Origin: Candidatus Leptofilum proximum
GTDB taxonomy: Bacteria; Chloroflexota; Anaerolineae; Promineifilales; Promineifilaceae
NCBI GenBank assembly: GCA_016710325.1
Contig: JADJXK010000002.1
Span: 2,170,001-2,234,000 of the forward strand
Direction: 5' to 3'
Length of the DNA: 64,000 nt
A program made the translations under genes and the position numbers. Under the pieces are notes generated by a model, which worked only from the letters and a program-made list of their open reading frames with translations, was not told the DNA's origin and made no database searches. Below are positions 43,114 through 51,002 of this stretch, piece after piece. The first letter of the stretch is position 1. Each line of letters begins with the position of its first letter.

Positions 43114-44787
43114 CTAACCGCTGCTTTTCATTTTTGCCAGGATGGCCATCAGCTTTTCGTTGCCGCCAGCCGGGGGACGCCACTCGACCTGTACGGCCGT
43201 TCCCCCCTGCCCCACAATGCTCTCATAAAACGATTCCAGCCCCACGTTAATCGCCGCCAGCGTGCCGCCAAAGGCAGCTGGTGAAACCGGTGGCACACTG
43301 CTTTCTGGCGCAAGCTGCCGGTTGAAGATGTAATCAACCGCCTCGTTGGTGCTGGAGAAGACCGTCGCGCCCGCCGCTGCCAGCTGCTCGATCTGCCCGT
43401 TTAAATCCTGGGGGTCTTCGTCCGTGCCAACCACAATGGTCACCACCTTTTTGCCCGCCTGGACCGCCTCGGCGATGGCCGGGCGCAGCTCGGCGGCGGG
43501 GTTGGGATGCGCCCCTTCGCCCAGCACCACGTCGAGCAAAATGAAGCCCACATCGGGATCGGCCGTTTCCTGGCGCAGCCGCCGCAAGCGCAAATCGTTG
43601 TCCATCATCGGGTGCAGGCGGCCCTGCGTGAACTCATCTTCACCCATGTCGATGATGGTATGGCCCTGGCTGCGCGTGAGGTCGTCCAGCTTCTGGTCGG
43701 GGCGGATGGGGATGTTGGTGTAGAGCTGGTCGAAAACGGCCGTTAACCCCAACACCGTCTCATACGCCAGCGTCCCGCCAGAAAACAACCCGCGCACATA
43801 ACCGGTCACCGGCTGGTGCTCGGAAAACAGCAGAGAAGTTTCAACGGTAGTGGCCAGATGTACGGCCAGTTCGGCCGTTTCTACCAGGCTGGTGGCAAAA
43901 TGGATGTTGCCCACCTTGTGCCCCGGCGGCGGGAAGCCGATGAAGTTAACCACAATCTGCTTGCCGGTGGCCTGCGCCACCCGCAAAAGCTGTGTCGCCA
44001 CCTGGGGCGACGGCGGTTTGGAGACCAGCACGATGACCCGCGTGGCCCGATCCTGCCCCAGCAGCTGCACCGCCTGCAGAGCGGTAATCGCGCCCACCTC
44101 GGCCTTCAAATCACGCCCGCCCGTGCCGATGGCCTGAGATACGCCGCTGCCCAAATTGTGAATCTCGCTGCTGACCGCCTGCAAGCCGGTACCCGACGCC
44201 GCCACCAGCCCGATACGGCCGCGCCGCACCCGGTTAGCAAAACCCAGCCCCACGCCGTTGACAATCGCCGTGCCGCAGTCTGGGCCCATGAGCAGCAGCC
44301 CGTTGGCCTGCGCCTTTTGCTTCAGGCGCACCTCGTCGGCCAGGGGCACGTTGTCGCTGTAGAGGAAGACGTGTTTGCCCAGGTCCAGCGCCTCTTCGGC
44401 GACGCCTGCGGCATAACGGCCCGGCACGGAGATGAGCACCCAGTCGGCTTCGGGCAGCAGCTTGGCCGCGGCGGCCAGGCTGTGCGGGCGGTACTCGCTG
44501 CTGCTGGATGTTTTGCGGCGGGTGAGCAGTTGGTCTACCTGGGAGATGGCTTGGGTGACGGCCGTTTCCGACTCTCCCTTCACCACAATCAGCAAATCAT
44601 CCGCTTTGGCGCTGACGTCGGCGGGCAGCAAATCGCCTGCGGCCAGCAGTTCTTTGTTGGCGTCGGTGGCCATCACCACCCCGGCATCGGCCACACCCGG
44701 CAGCTCGGCCAGCGACTTTTGCAGCTGCATCAACACCACGGAATCATAGTAGGCGCCCTGCCTCACTTCACTTCTCATTATCGTCAT
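43114..44787 (-). CDS. fdrA: FdrA (AllF) family protein, succinyl-CoA-synthetase-like
   Basis: 557 residues, about the family length. Rossmann-like N-terminal half with GPDCGTAIVNGVGLGFANR and AASGTGLQAVSSEIHNLG, then SQAIGTGGRDL, and an ATP-grasp-free flavodoxin-like second half (DVGFILLDVVLGEGAHPNPA). FdrA resembles the alpha/beta CoA-ligase subunits but acts in oxamate carbamoyltransferase with AllG/AllH. Followed by the allG-like gene. Its place between an amidase and a cyclase supports a nitrogen-compound pathway. Confidence 0.87.
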   Translation of the reverse strand: MTIMRSEVRQGAYYDSVVLMQLQKSLAELPGVADAGVVMATDANKELLAAGDLLPADVSAKADDLLIVVKGESETAVTQAISQVDQLLTRRKTSSSSEYRPHSLAAAAKLLPEADWVLISVPGRYAAGVAEEALDLGKHVFLYSDNVPLADEVRLKQKAQANGLLLMGPDCGTAIVNGVGLGFANRVRRGRIGLVAASGTGLQAVSSEIHNLGSGVSQAIGTGGRDLKAEVGAITALQAVQLLGQDRATRVIVLVSKPPSPQVATQLLRVAQATGKQIVVNFIGFPPPGHKVGNIHFATSLVETAELAVHLATTVETSLLFSEHQPVTGYVRGLFSGGTLAYETVLGLTAVFDQLYTNIPIRPDQKLDDLTRSQGHTIIDMGEDEFTQGRLHPMMDNDLRLRRLRQETADPDVGFILLDVVLGEGAHPNPAAELRPAIAEAVQAGKKVVTIVVGTDEDPQDLNGQIEQLAAAGATVFSSTNEAVDYIFNRQLAPESSVPPVSPAAFGGTLAAINVGLESFYESIVGQGGTAVQVEWRPPAGGNEKLMAILAKMKSSG

Positions 44788-44805
44788 GCGTTACTCTCCC
44801 AATTC

Positions 44806-44874
44806 ATCCACAGATTTCGCAGATTACACAGATTTAAGAGCAAATAATCTGCGAAATCTGTGTAATCTGTGGAT
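44806..44874. repeat. Intergenic inverted repeat CACAGATT/TCGCAGATT
   Basis: ATCCACAGATTTCGCAG... faces ...CTGTGTAATCTGTGGAT across about 12 nt. It fills the whole gap between fdrA start and the acyltransferase-like stop. Imperfect because the 9-bp subunits are shuffled between the arms. Confidence 0.8.
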
Positions 44875-44877
44875 AGT

Positions 44878-45591
44878 TTATGTACGGTCTACGCGGCGGG
44901 GATTTTGGCGGAATTTGATGATGGAATCGGCCGCGTGATACCCCTTGCGCAGGCTGAGATTGGCGTAAACCAGGGTGCGCGGCCCGATGAGCGTGCCTGG
45001 ATTAAGCACGGCGTTGCAGCCCGTTTGCGCGTCGTCGCCCAGGATGGCCCCCATTTTGGCCAACCCCGTGTCGTAGATTTTGTCGTCAATGGTGAGTTGG
45101 ATAGACGGCCGTTTCCCCGTCACCGGATCCTTACCGCTCAAAATGCCCAGGTTGCTCAGCTTGGTGCCCGCCCCCAAATTGACCCGATGCCCCAAAATCG
45201 AATCGCCCACGTAGCTAAAGTGCGGCGCGTGGGCGTCGGGCAAAAAGAGGGCGTTTTTGGCCTCGCTGGCGTGGCCCAGGATGGCCCCCGGCAGCAAAAT
45301 AACGTTGTCACGAATAAATGCGCCGTGCCGCACCGTGGCCCCCGGCGCAATGTAGGCCGGACCTTCTATGTAAACACACGGCTCAATCACCGCTCCCTCG
45401 CCAATAAAAATGGGCCGGTCAGACAGGTACGAGCCGGGCATTACCGTGCCCAAAATCGTCTGTTCGCTGCCCACCAACCGGGCGACGTGCTCCTTGATTT
45501 TGGGAATCGCCTCCCAGACGTAGGTGCAGCCCGCAAAAAACGAGGCGGTGAACTCATCTTGAAAAGCAAAAAAATCTTGTGGAGTTAACAT
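44878..45591 (-). CDS. Left-handed beta-helix (hexapeptide) sugar-nucleotide acyltransferase-like protein
   Basis: 237 residues. Hexapeptide turns run from about 45 to 215 (FIGEGAVIEPCVYIEG, AYIAPGATVRHG, ILGHRVNLGAGTKLSN, AILGDDAQTGCNAVLNPGT), similar to the C-terminal acetyltransferase part of GlmU, but there is no uridyltransferase domain. Likely a trimer acting on a sugar nucleotide; the catalytic His is possibly in AHAPHFSYVGDS. Not clearly related to the amide genes around it. Confidence 0.82.
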   Translation of the reverse strand: MLTPQDFFAFQDEFTASFFAGCTYVWEAIPKIKEHVARLVGSEQTILGTVMPGSYLSDRPIFIGEGAVIEPCVYIEGPAYIAPGATVRHGAFIRDNVILLPGAILGHASEAKNALFLPDAHAPHFSYVGDSILGHRVNLGAGTKLSNLGILSGKDPVTGKRPSIQLTIDDKIYDTGLAKMGAILGDDAQTGCNAVLNPGTLIGPRTLVYANLSLRKGYHAADSIIKFRQNPRRVDRT

Positions 45592-45606
45592 AAATTCCTA
45601 CCATGT

Positions 45607-46386
45607 CTATTCTTGCGCCAGCAGATGGCACACTGCGCGCTGCATCTCGGCTATCCACAGAGCATACATTGCGCCGGACGGGTGCAGCCCATCGCCAGCA
45701 ATTAGGGCAGGATTGTCTGGCACCTGGCGCGAAAGTAGCGTTATGTCAATGTAAACGATGCCACGAGCAAGCGTTTCTTGGCGGTTGATGGCGTTAAACG
45801 TGTCGATGGCTTCGCTGACGCCGCGAAAGTCGCGACCCTGCCCAAACGGCGTCACGCCCCAATCAGGGATGGAGACGACAAAGACGCGCTGGGGATTGTT
45901 ATTGGCCAGGGAGACGGCCGTTTCCAACAAATCCACAAACTGCGCCCGGTACTCGTCCTCGCCGCGCCCGCGATATTGATTGTTCACCCCAATCAGCAAC
46001 GACACCAGGTCATACGGTCCCACTGGGTCCGCCGTGGCGATGGCTGCGGCCAGCTCGTCCGTGGTCCAGCCGGTTTTGGCGATGATTTCCGGGTCGGCAA
46101 TGTTGATCCCTTGCTCGCGCAAAGCAGCCACCAGCTGCATGGGCCACCGTTCTGCCTCCGCCACACTTTCGCCGATGGTGTAGGAATCGCCCAGGGCCAG
46201 GTAGCGCCGCGGATTTTCCGTGTGCGCTCCACAGGCGGGTGTAGGTGTTGGGGTGTCGGTCGGTTCTGGTGTCATCGTGGGTGTAAAGGTTGCGGTGGGT
46301 GAGGGAACGGCCGTTTCCAAACCTGTTGCCACCCCACACCCCACCAACAAAATCATGAGCAAAATTACTCCAAAAATCCGTGCCAA
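45607..46386 (-). CDS. SGNH/GDSL-type lipoprotein hydrolase
   Basis: 259 residues from a TTG start 6 bp after the amidase stop; a second TTG at 46362 follows a GGAG and would shorten the signal. Lipobox LLVGC at 13-17, then a Pro/Thr stalk (TPTMTPEPTDTPTPTP). The hydrolase block has YLALGDSYTIGES (Ser), GVNNQYRG (Asn) and DGLHPSG (Asp/His). Anchored outside the membrane; esterase or acyl-hydrolase, substrate unknown. Confidence 0.87.
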   Translation of the reverse strand: MARIFGVILLMILLVGCGVATGLETAVPSPTATFTPTMTPEPTDTPTPTPACGAHTENPRRYLALGDSYTIGESVAEAERWPMQLVAALREQGINIADPEIIAKTGWTTDELAAAIATADPVGPYDLVSLLIGVNNQYRGRGEDEYRAQFVDLLETAVSLANNNPQRVFVVSIPDWGVTPFGQGRDFRGVSEAIDTFNAINRQETLARGIVYIDITLLSRQVPDNPALIAGDGLHPSGAMYALWIAEMQRAVCHLLAQE

Positions 46387-46392
46387 TCCGCG

Positions 46393-47700
46393 TCAATCCG
46401 TGGCCAAAACTGGTTCAATCTGGCAGGCAAAACTCAGCAGCGCCTCGTCGCCAAACCAGCGGCCCGTCAGCTGCAAGCCAAGCGGCAAAACCACCTTGTT
46501 TTTGCCCGCAGGCAGCGACAGCGTGGGCAGCCCGGCATGGGTCCAGGGCAGGTTCATCACCGGATCGCCGGTGCTGTCCAACCCCGCAGGCGCCGCCCCC
46601 GGCGCGGGCGGCGAGAGCCACAAATCGATGGCGTTTTTGTCCATCAGCTGCATGAGCGATTCGCGCAGCGCAGCCCGTCCGGCGACTGCCCGCTTGAGCT
46701 GCTGATCGGTCACTTTTTGACCGCGCTGGATGAGTTCGGCCGTTTTTGGATGGTATTTTTCGCCATACTTGGCAAACCAGTCGGCATGGAACCGCGCCGC
46801 CTCGGCGGCCACAATCAGGTTGTGCCGCTCGTAAATTTTGTCAAAATCGGGCATCGCCTCGACCGACTTCACAATAAAACCCGCGTCGTGCAGTCGGCGG
46901 CACAGCTGCCGGAAATGTTTACGCCCTTCGGCCGACGCCCGCTGCAAATACAGCCCTTCGGGAATGCCCAGCACCGCCTTTTTCTCCGTCACTACCAGCT
47001 GCCAATGTTGACATAACAATCCGGCCACCAGCTCCATCCCGGCCACGTCGCTGCTAAAACAGCCGACGTGGTCCAATGAAACGGACAGTGGCAGCACGCC
47101 CGACTTGTCGATGCGGTTGTAGGTTGGCTTGTAACCCACCACCCCACAAAACGCCGCCGGGCGGTTGACGGAGCCAATCGTCTGCGTGCCAAAGGTCAGC
47201 GGCGCGATGCCTGCCCCCACCGCCGCGGCCGAGCCGCTGCTGCTGCCGCCGGGGGTGTGCGCCGGGTTGTGCGGATTGCGCGTGGGGCCAGGGCCAAAGT
47301 AGGCAAATTCGGTGGTGACGGTTTTGCCCAGGATAAGTGCTCCTGCCTGGCGCAGCGCCGTCACGCTGGGCGCTTCACTGCCCTGCAAAATGCTGGTTGG
47401 CAGCTGGCTGCCCGCCCGCGTAGTGAAGCCATCAACCTGGAAGATGTCTTTCACGCCCAGCGGGATGCCAAAGAGGGACGGCCGTTCCGCCGGGTTGGGG
47501 TATCTATCGAGGAGTTCCTGGGCTTGTTGAGTGAGGCGGGGGAAACGGCCGTCTTCAGGCACAAAAGCCAGCACGTTTGGTTCGCGCTCGTTAAAGCGCT
47601 GCTCCAGCGCCGCCAGGTAGTCGAGCAGCGGCCAGCCGCCGCTGCGCAGCTCGCTGGCAATCACCGCTAACGAGGCATCGAGATTAATCCGTTTGTTCAC
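46393..47700 (-). CDS. Amidase (amidase-signature family)
   Basis: 435 residues from a GTG that overlaps the CoxS-like stop by 4 bp (GTGA). Ser-cisSer-Lys triad: K84 (GVKDIFQ), S153 region (PGGSSSGSAAAVG), nucleophile S177 (TQTIGSVNRP). There are no GatB/GatC genes nearby, and coupling to the CoxS-like gene argues for catabolism: cleavage of an amide made by the hydroxylase pathway. Substrate unknown. Confidence 0.92.
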   Translation of the reverse strand: MNKRINLDASLAVIASELRSGGWPLLDYLAALEQRFNEREPNVLAFVPEDGRFPRLTQQAQELLDRYPNPAERPSLFGIPLGVKDIFQVDGFTTRAGSQLPTSILQGSEAPSVTALRQAGALILGKTVTTEFAYFGPGPTRNPHNPAHTPGGSSSGSAAAVGAGIAPLTFGTQTIGSVNRPAAFCGVVGYKPTYNRIDKSGVLPLSVSLDHVGCFSSDVAGMELVAGLLCQHWQLVVTEKKAVLGIPEGLYLQRASAEGRKHFRQLCRRLHDAGFIVKSVEAMPDFDKIYERHNLIVAAEAARFHADWFAKYGEKYHPKTAELIQRGQKVTDQQLKRAVAGRAALRESLMQLMDKNAIDLWLSPPAPGAAPAGLDSTGDPVMNLPWTHAGLPTLSLPAGKNKVVLPLGLQLTGRWFGDEALLSFACQIEPVLATD

Positions 47701-48170
47701 ACCTCACCGTGCACTTTTTGCGCCGCCAGTTGTACCGCCTGGACGATGTGCTGGTAGCCCGTACAGCGACACAGGTTGCCGGAAATCGCCTCGCGAATTT
47801 CGGCCTCGCTGGGGTTCGGGTGTGCTTCCACAAAGGGCACCAGCGTCATGAGGAAGCCGGGCGTGCAAAAGCCGCACTGCAAACCGTGGGCTTCCCAAAA
47901 CGCCTGCTGGATGGGATGCAGCTTGGCCTGGCTCTCAGCCAGCCCTTCCACCGTAGTCAGCTCATGGCCGCGCGCCTGCACGGCAAACATCAGGCAAGAG
48001 CGCACTGGCTGGCCATCAAACAGCACCGTGCACGCGCCGCACACCCCCTGCTCACAGCCCACGTGTGTGCCAGTCAACCCCAATTCGTGTCTTAAAAAAT
48101 CACTCAACAGCATCCGTGGTTCTACGTCGCGCTCGTACGTTTTTCCGTTGATTAATAACTCAATGTTCAT
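47697..48170 (-). CDS. [2Fe-2S] small subunit of a molybdenum hydroxylase (CoxS type)
   Basis: 157 residues. The N-terminal plant-type cluster has CEQGVCGAC followed by a fourth Cys (RSCLM), and the C-terminal cluster has CGFCTPGF and CRCTGY, all eight ligands present. Transfers electrons between molybdopterin and FAD. Upstream is the CoxM-like gene; the CoxL-like gene is 14 kb downstream on the same strand. Confidence 0.95.
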   Translation of the reverse strand: MNIELLINGKTYERDVEPRMLLSDFLRHELGLTGTHVGCEQGVCGACTVLFDGQPVRSCLMFAVQARGHELTTVEGLAESQAKLHPIQQAFWEAHGLQCGFCTPGFLMTLVPFVEAHPNPSEAEIREAISGNLCRCTGYQHIVQAVQLAAQKVHGEV

Positions 48171-48189
48171 AATTGCGTTTTGTCCTGAT

Positions 48190-48243
48190 GTAGCCGCGGT
48201 TTCTTACCGCGTAAAAAAAAGCGCGGTAAGAAACCGCGGCTAC
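48190..48243. repeat. Perfect 22-bp inverted repeat, GTAGCCGCGG class
   Basis: Arms start GTAGCCGCGGTTTCTTACC and are exact complements around a 10-nt A-rich loop. It lies between CoxM-like and CoxS-like genes. The same ends (GTAGCCGCGG...CCGCGGCTAC) with a changed middle occur at 50937-50989, and a half unit at 50622-50645. Confidence 0.92.
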
Positions 48244-48248
48244 GGAGG

Positions 48249-49124
48249 TTATTTGCCTGCTCGCGCAAACGCTTGCTTGAGGGCGCGGACGGTGAGGACT
48301 TTGGCCAGGTGGCGTTTGTAGTCGGCGCTGGCGTGGATGTCGCCGCGGGGGTCGATTTCGTTTTGGCTGGCGGCTACGGCCGTTTCCAGCCAAAGTTCCT
48401 GCGACGGCCGTTGCCCCACCAACAGCTGCGCCGCCTGCTCCGCCACCACCGGCACCTCGCCCGCGTTCAGGTAAACCAGCCGGGCAGCGGTACAGACGCC
48501 GCTGGCGTCCACCGTCACCACGGCAGCGACACCGGCCAGGGCATAATCGCCGTGCCGCCGGGCCATCTCGGTGAAGGCCGTGCCAGTGCGGGCGGGCAGG
48601 GGCGGCAGGGCAATCTCCACCAGCAGCTCCTCCTCACCGATGTCGGTGGCAAACAGACCGGTGTAGAAGTCGCGGGCAGTCAGCCAGCGCTCTGCCGCGG
48701 CCGATTGGAGCTTGATACGGCCGTTCAGCGCCACACATATCACCGGCAGTTCAGCCGCCGGATCGGCATGGGCCAGGCTGCCGCCAAACGTGCCCCGGTT
48801 GCGAATCTGGGGATGGGCGATGTGGGGCATGGCTTCGGCCAGCAGCGGCTGGTGCTGCGCCACCAGCGGATCACGCTCCAGGCGGCTCTGGCGCACCATG
48901 CTGCCAAAATGGAGCGTCCCATCGCTGGCCTGCCAGAGGCCATCCAGCCCCGGCACGCCGTTCAGGTCGATCAGCACCCCCGGCTGGGCCAGGCGGAAGT
49001 TCATCACCGGCACCAGGCTCTGGCCACCGGCCAGCGGCTTGGCCTCGAAGCCGTACTGCTGCATGGCCGCCAGCGCATCGGCTAATGTTTCTGGCGCTAC
49101 ATATTCAAAGGGAGCTGGTTTCAT
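48249..49124 (-). CDS. FAD-binding medium subunit of a molybdenum hydroxylase (CoxM type)
   Basis: 291 residues from the ATG at 49124. FAD motifs are AKPLAGGQSLVPVMNFRLA and IRNRGTFGGSLAHADPAAE. The C-terminal domain ends RHLAKVLTVRALKQAF. Together with the CoxS-like gene (47697) and the distant CoxL-like gene (31340) it would make a complete heterotrimer. It is transcribed away from the CoA-transferase gene at 49332, the two sharing a 207-bp gap filled by a repeat. Confidence 0.93.
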   Translation of the reverse strand: MKPAPFEYVAPETLADALAAMQQYGFEAKPLAGGQSLVPVMNFRLAQPGVLIDLNGVPGLDGLWQASDGTLHFGSMVRQSRLERDPLVAQHQPLLAEAMPHIAHPQIRNRGTFGGSLAHADPAAELPVICVALNGRIKLQSAAAERWLTARDFYTGLFATDIGEEELLVEIALPPLPARTGTAFTEMARRHGDYALAGVAAVVTVDASGVCTAARLVYLNAGEVPVVAEQAAQLLVGQRPSQELWLETAVAASQNEIDPRGDIHASADYKRHLAKVLTVRALKQAFARAGK

Positions 49125-49255
49125 GCGAGAAATCCTTATCTGCTTGCGTAAAATCGGAGGGCTTTTTATCATCTACCATGTGGCCGACAAACCCTTTTTC
49201 CGCAAGGTGTTGGGAGGAAAAAATATTATCATGGAACGGCCGTATCTTGTCAAAC

Positions 49256-49320
49256 TGCCGGTAATCGGTGAACCGTAAACCGTAATCAGTAACCAAACCG
49301 ATTACCGATTACCGATTACA
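49256..49320. repeat. Intergenic GATTACCG-type repeat
   Basis: GGTAATCGGTGAACCGTAAACC then three ACCGATT ACCGATT ACCGATT units; the left part is complementary to the right. Related blocks are at 52146-52226, 56632-56697, 58725-58805 and 59386-59467. Confidence 0.8.
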
Positions 49321-49331
49321 AAGGAAACACA

Positions 49332-50549
49332 ATGACCCACAAACCTGGCCTGCTCGACGGCATCCGCGTCATCGACCTCACCCGCGTGTTGGCGGGGCCT
49401 TACTGCACCCAGATGCTCGGCGATTTGGGCGCCGACGTGATTAAAATTGAAGCGCCGGAACGCGGTGACGACACGCGCCATTGGGGGCCGCCCTTCACCG
49501 ATGCGCCCGATGGCCAACGCGGCGAAGCAGCCTACTTCCTCGCCGCTAACCGCAACAAGCGCAGCCTGACGCTGAACCTTAAATCGGCCAAAGGGCTGGA
49601 AATCCTCAAAAGCCTCATTCGCGAAGGAGACGTGCTGGTGGAAAATTTCCGCACCGGCACGCTGGCCCGCTGGGGGCTGGATTACGACGCTTTGCAGCAG
49701 CTGCGCCCCGGCCTGATCTACTGTTCCATCACTGGCTACGGCAGCGACGGCCCGTACCAGGACCGGGCGGGTTACGACTTCATGGTCCAGGCGATGGGCG
49801 GCTTCATGAGCGTGACGGGTCCGGCTGATGGCAGCATGACCCGCGCCGGTATCGCCATTGCCGATCTGGCGACGGGCATTTTTGCCAGCAACGCCATTCT
49901 GGCCGCCCTGTTTGCCCGCGAACGCACCGGCGAGGGGCAGCGCATCGACATGGCGCTGCTGGATTCGCAGGTGGCGCTGATGTCGTACGTGGCCAGCAAC
50001 TACCTGGTGTCGGGCGAGCTGCCGGGGCGCTTTGGCAACGGGCATCCCAACATTGTGCCCTACCAGGAGTTTCAGGGGCGGGACCAGCAGTTTGCCTTTG
50101 CCTGTGGCAATGATCATCAGTGGGGCAAGTTTTGTACGGCCGTCTCCCACCCCGAATGGATCACTGACGAACGTTTTGCCACCAACGCCGCCCGCCTGGC
50201 CCACCGCGACACTGTCATCGCCATGCTCAACGAGCTGTTTGCCACCCGCAGCGCCGCCGACTGGATGGCCCTCTGCGACGAGGTGGGCATCCCCTCCGCG
50301 CCGATCAACAACATGGCCCAGGTGTTTGCCAACGAGCAGGTGCAGGCTCGCCAGACCCGGCTCGATGTGCCGCACCCCACCGCTGGCAGCGTGCCGCTGG
50401 TCAACTCACCGCTGAAAATACCCACCACACCCACCAGCGTGCGCTACGCTCCGCCCACCCTCGGCCAACACACCAGTGAGATCCTACAATCGCTGCTGGG
50501 GTACGATGAAGAGGAAATTGAGCAGCTAAAATTTGAGGGAATTCTGTAA
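49332..50549 (+). CDS. Class III (CaiB/BaiF) CoA-transferase
   Basis: 405 residues, usual family length. N-terminal LLDGIRVIDLTRVLAGPYC, GADVIKIE, NRNKRSLTLNL and the catalytic Asp D178 in IAIADLATGIF. Moves CoA between carboxylic acids without ATP. Followed on the same strand by DUF4177 and thiolase-like genes. Likely activates the acid released by the hydroxylase/amidase steps (inference). The stop codon TAA is the first triplet of the repeat that follows. Confidence 0.93.
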   Translation: MTHKPGLLDGIRVIDLTRVLAGPYCTQMLGDLGADVIKIEAPERGDDTRHWGPPFTDAPDGQRGEAAYFLAANRNKRSLTLNLKSAKGLEILKSLIREGDVLVENFRTGTLARWGLDYDALQQLRPGLIYCSITGYGSDGPYQDRAGYDFMVQAMGGFMSVTGPADGSMTRAGIAIADLATGIFASNAILAALFARERTGEGQRIDMALLDSQVALMSYVASNYLVSGELPGRFGNGHPNIVPYQEFQGRDQQFAFACGNDHQWGKFCTAVSHPEWITDERFATNAARLAHRDTVIAMLNELFATRSAADWMALCDEVGIPSAPINNMAQVFANEQVQARQTRLDVPHPTAGSVPLVNSPLKIPTTPTSVRYAPPTLGQHTSEILQSLLGYDEEEIEQLKFEGIL

Positions 50550-50645
50550 TTGGGTAATTAGGTAATTGAGCAATTATGTCAACTACCCAATTACTCAATT
50601 ACCCAGTTACTTCTTAAACCTGCGCGGGTAAGAAACCGCGGCTAC
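50549..50645. repeat. AATTGGGTAATT repeat plus half GTAGCCGCGG element
   Basis: Units such as AATTGGGTAATTAGG face CCCAATTACTCAATTACCC (50549-50611). A half copy of the GCGGTAAGAAACCGCGGCTAC element follows at 50622-50645, just before the DUF4177 gene. Confidence 0.75.
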
Positions 50646-50659
50646 TTGAGGACAAACAA

Positions 50660-50929
50660 ATGGAACAATGGGAATATCTCACGCTGTTTCTGGAAGCCAA
50701 GAAAGCAGAAGCAGATTCAATGGCCTACTCAATCGAGACGGAAGAGCTGTCCGTTTACAGTCCGCAGCTGCTCATGCCGGAGCTGAACCGCCTGGGCGCG
50801 AAAGGATGGGAACTGGTGCACATGGAACCCGCCTACGTGGGCAACAACGAAGATATTTTGATGCACGAAGGTGGCGGCAGCCGTCGCTGGACAAACAAAT
50901 ATTTTTGTGTATTTAAGCGGCCCGCCTAA
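50660..50929 (+). CDS. DUF4177-like small protein
   Basis: 89 residues, AGGA site. Begins QWEYLTLFLEAK and has LNRLGAKGWELVHMEP, the usual LN-x-LG-x-x-GWELV block of DUF4177 proteins, and ends NKYFCVFKR. Small alpha/beta protein of unknown role. It lies between CoA-transferase and thiolase-like genes, with repeats on both sides. Confidence 0.82.
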   Translation: MEQWEYLTLFLEAKKAEADSMAYSIETEELSVYSPQLLMPELNRLGAKGWELVHMEPAYVGNNEDILMHEGGGSRRWTNKYFCVFKRPA

Positions 50930-50936
50930 ACAAGCC

Positions 50937-50989
50937 GTAGCCGCGGATTCTTTCCGCGAAAAAAGAGCGCGGAAAGAATCCGCGGCTAC
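50937..50989. repeat. Perfect 22-bp inverted repeat, GTAGCCGCGG class (variant)
   Basis: Arms start GTAGCCGCGGATTCTTTCC, exact complements, 9-nt loop. Differs from 48190-48243 by changes in the stem that are compensated on both arms, so pairing has been kept. Confidence 0.92.
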
Positions 50990-51002
50990 ACATGGATTTG
51001 AT

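Noticed and set aside
43816..44847. 343-codon + strand open frame
   Set aside because: Antisense to fdrA and rich in His/Gln/Arg as expected of a shadow frame.
46393..47700. GatA of a tRNA amidotransferase
   Set aside because: No gatB/gatC nearby, and translation is coupled to a hydroxylase subunit; generic amidase is safer.
49302..50375. 357-codon minus-strand open frame
   Set aside because: Antisense to the CoA-transferase gene, whose motifs are complete.
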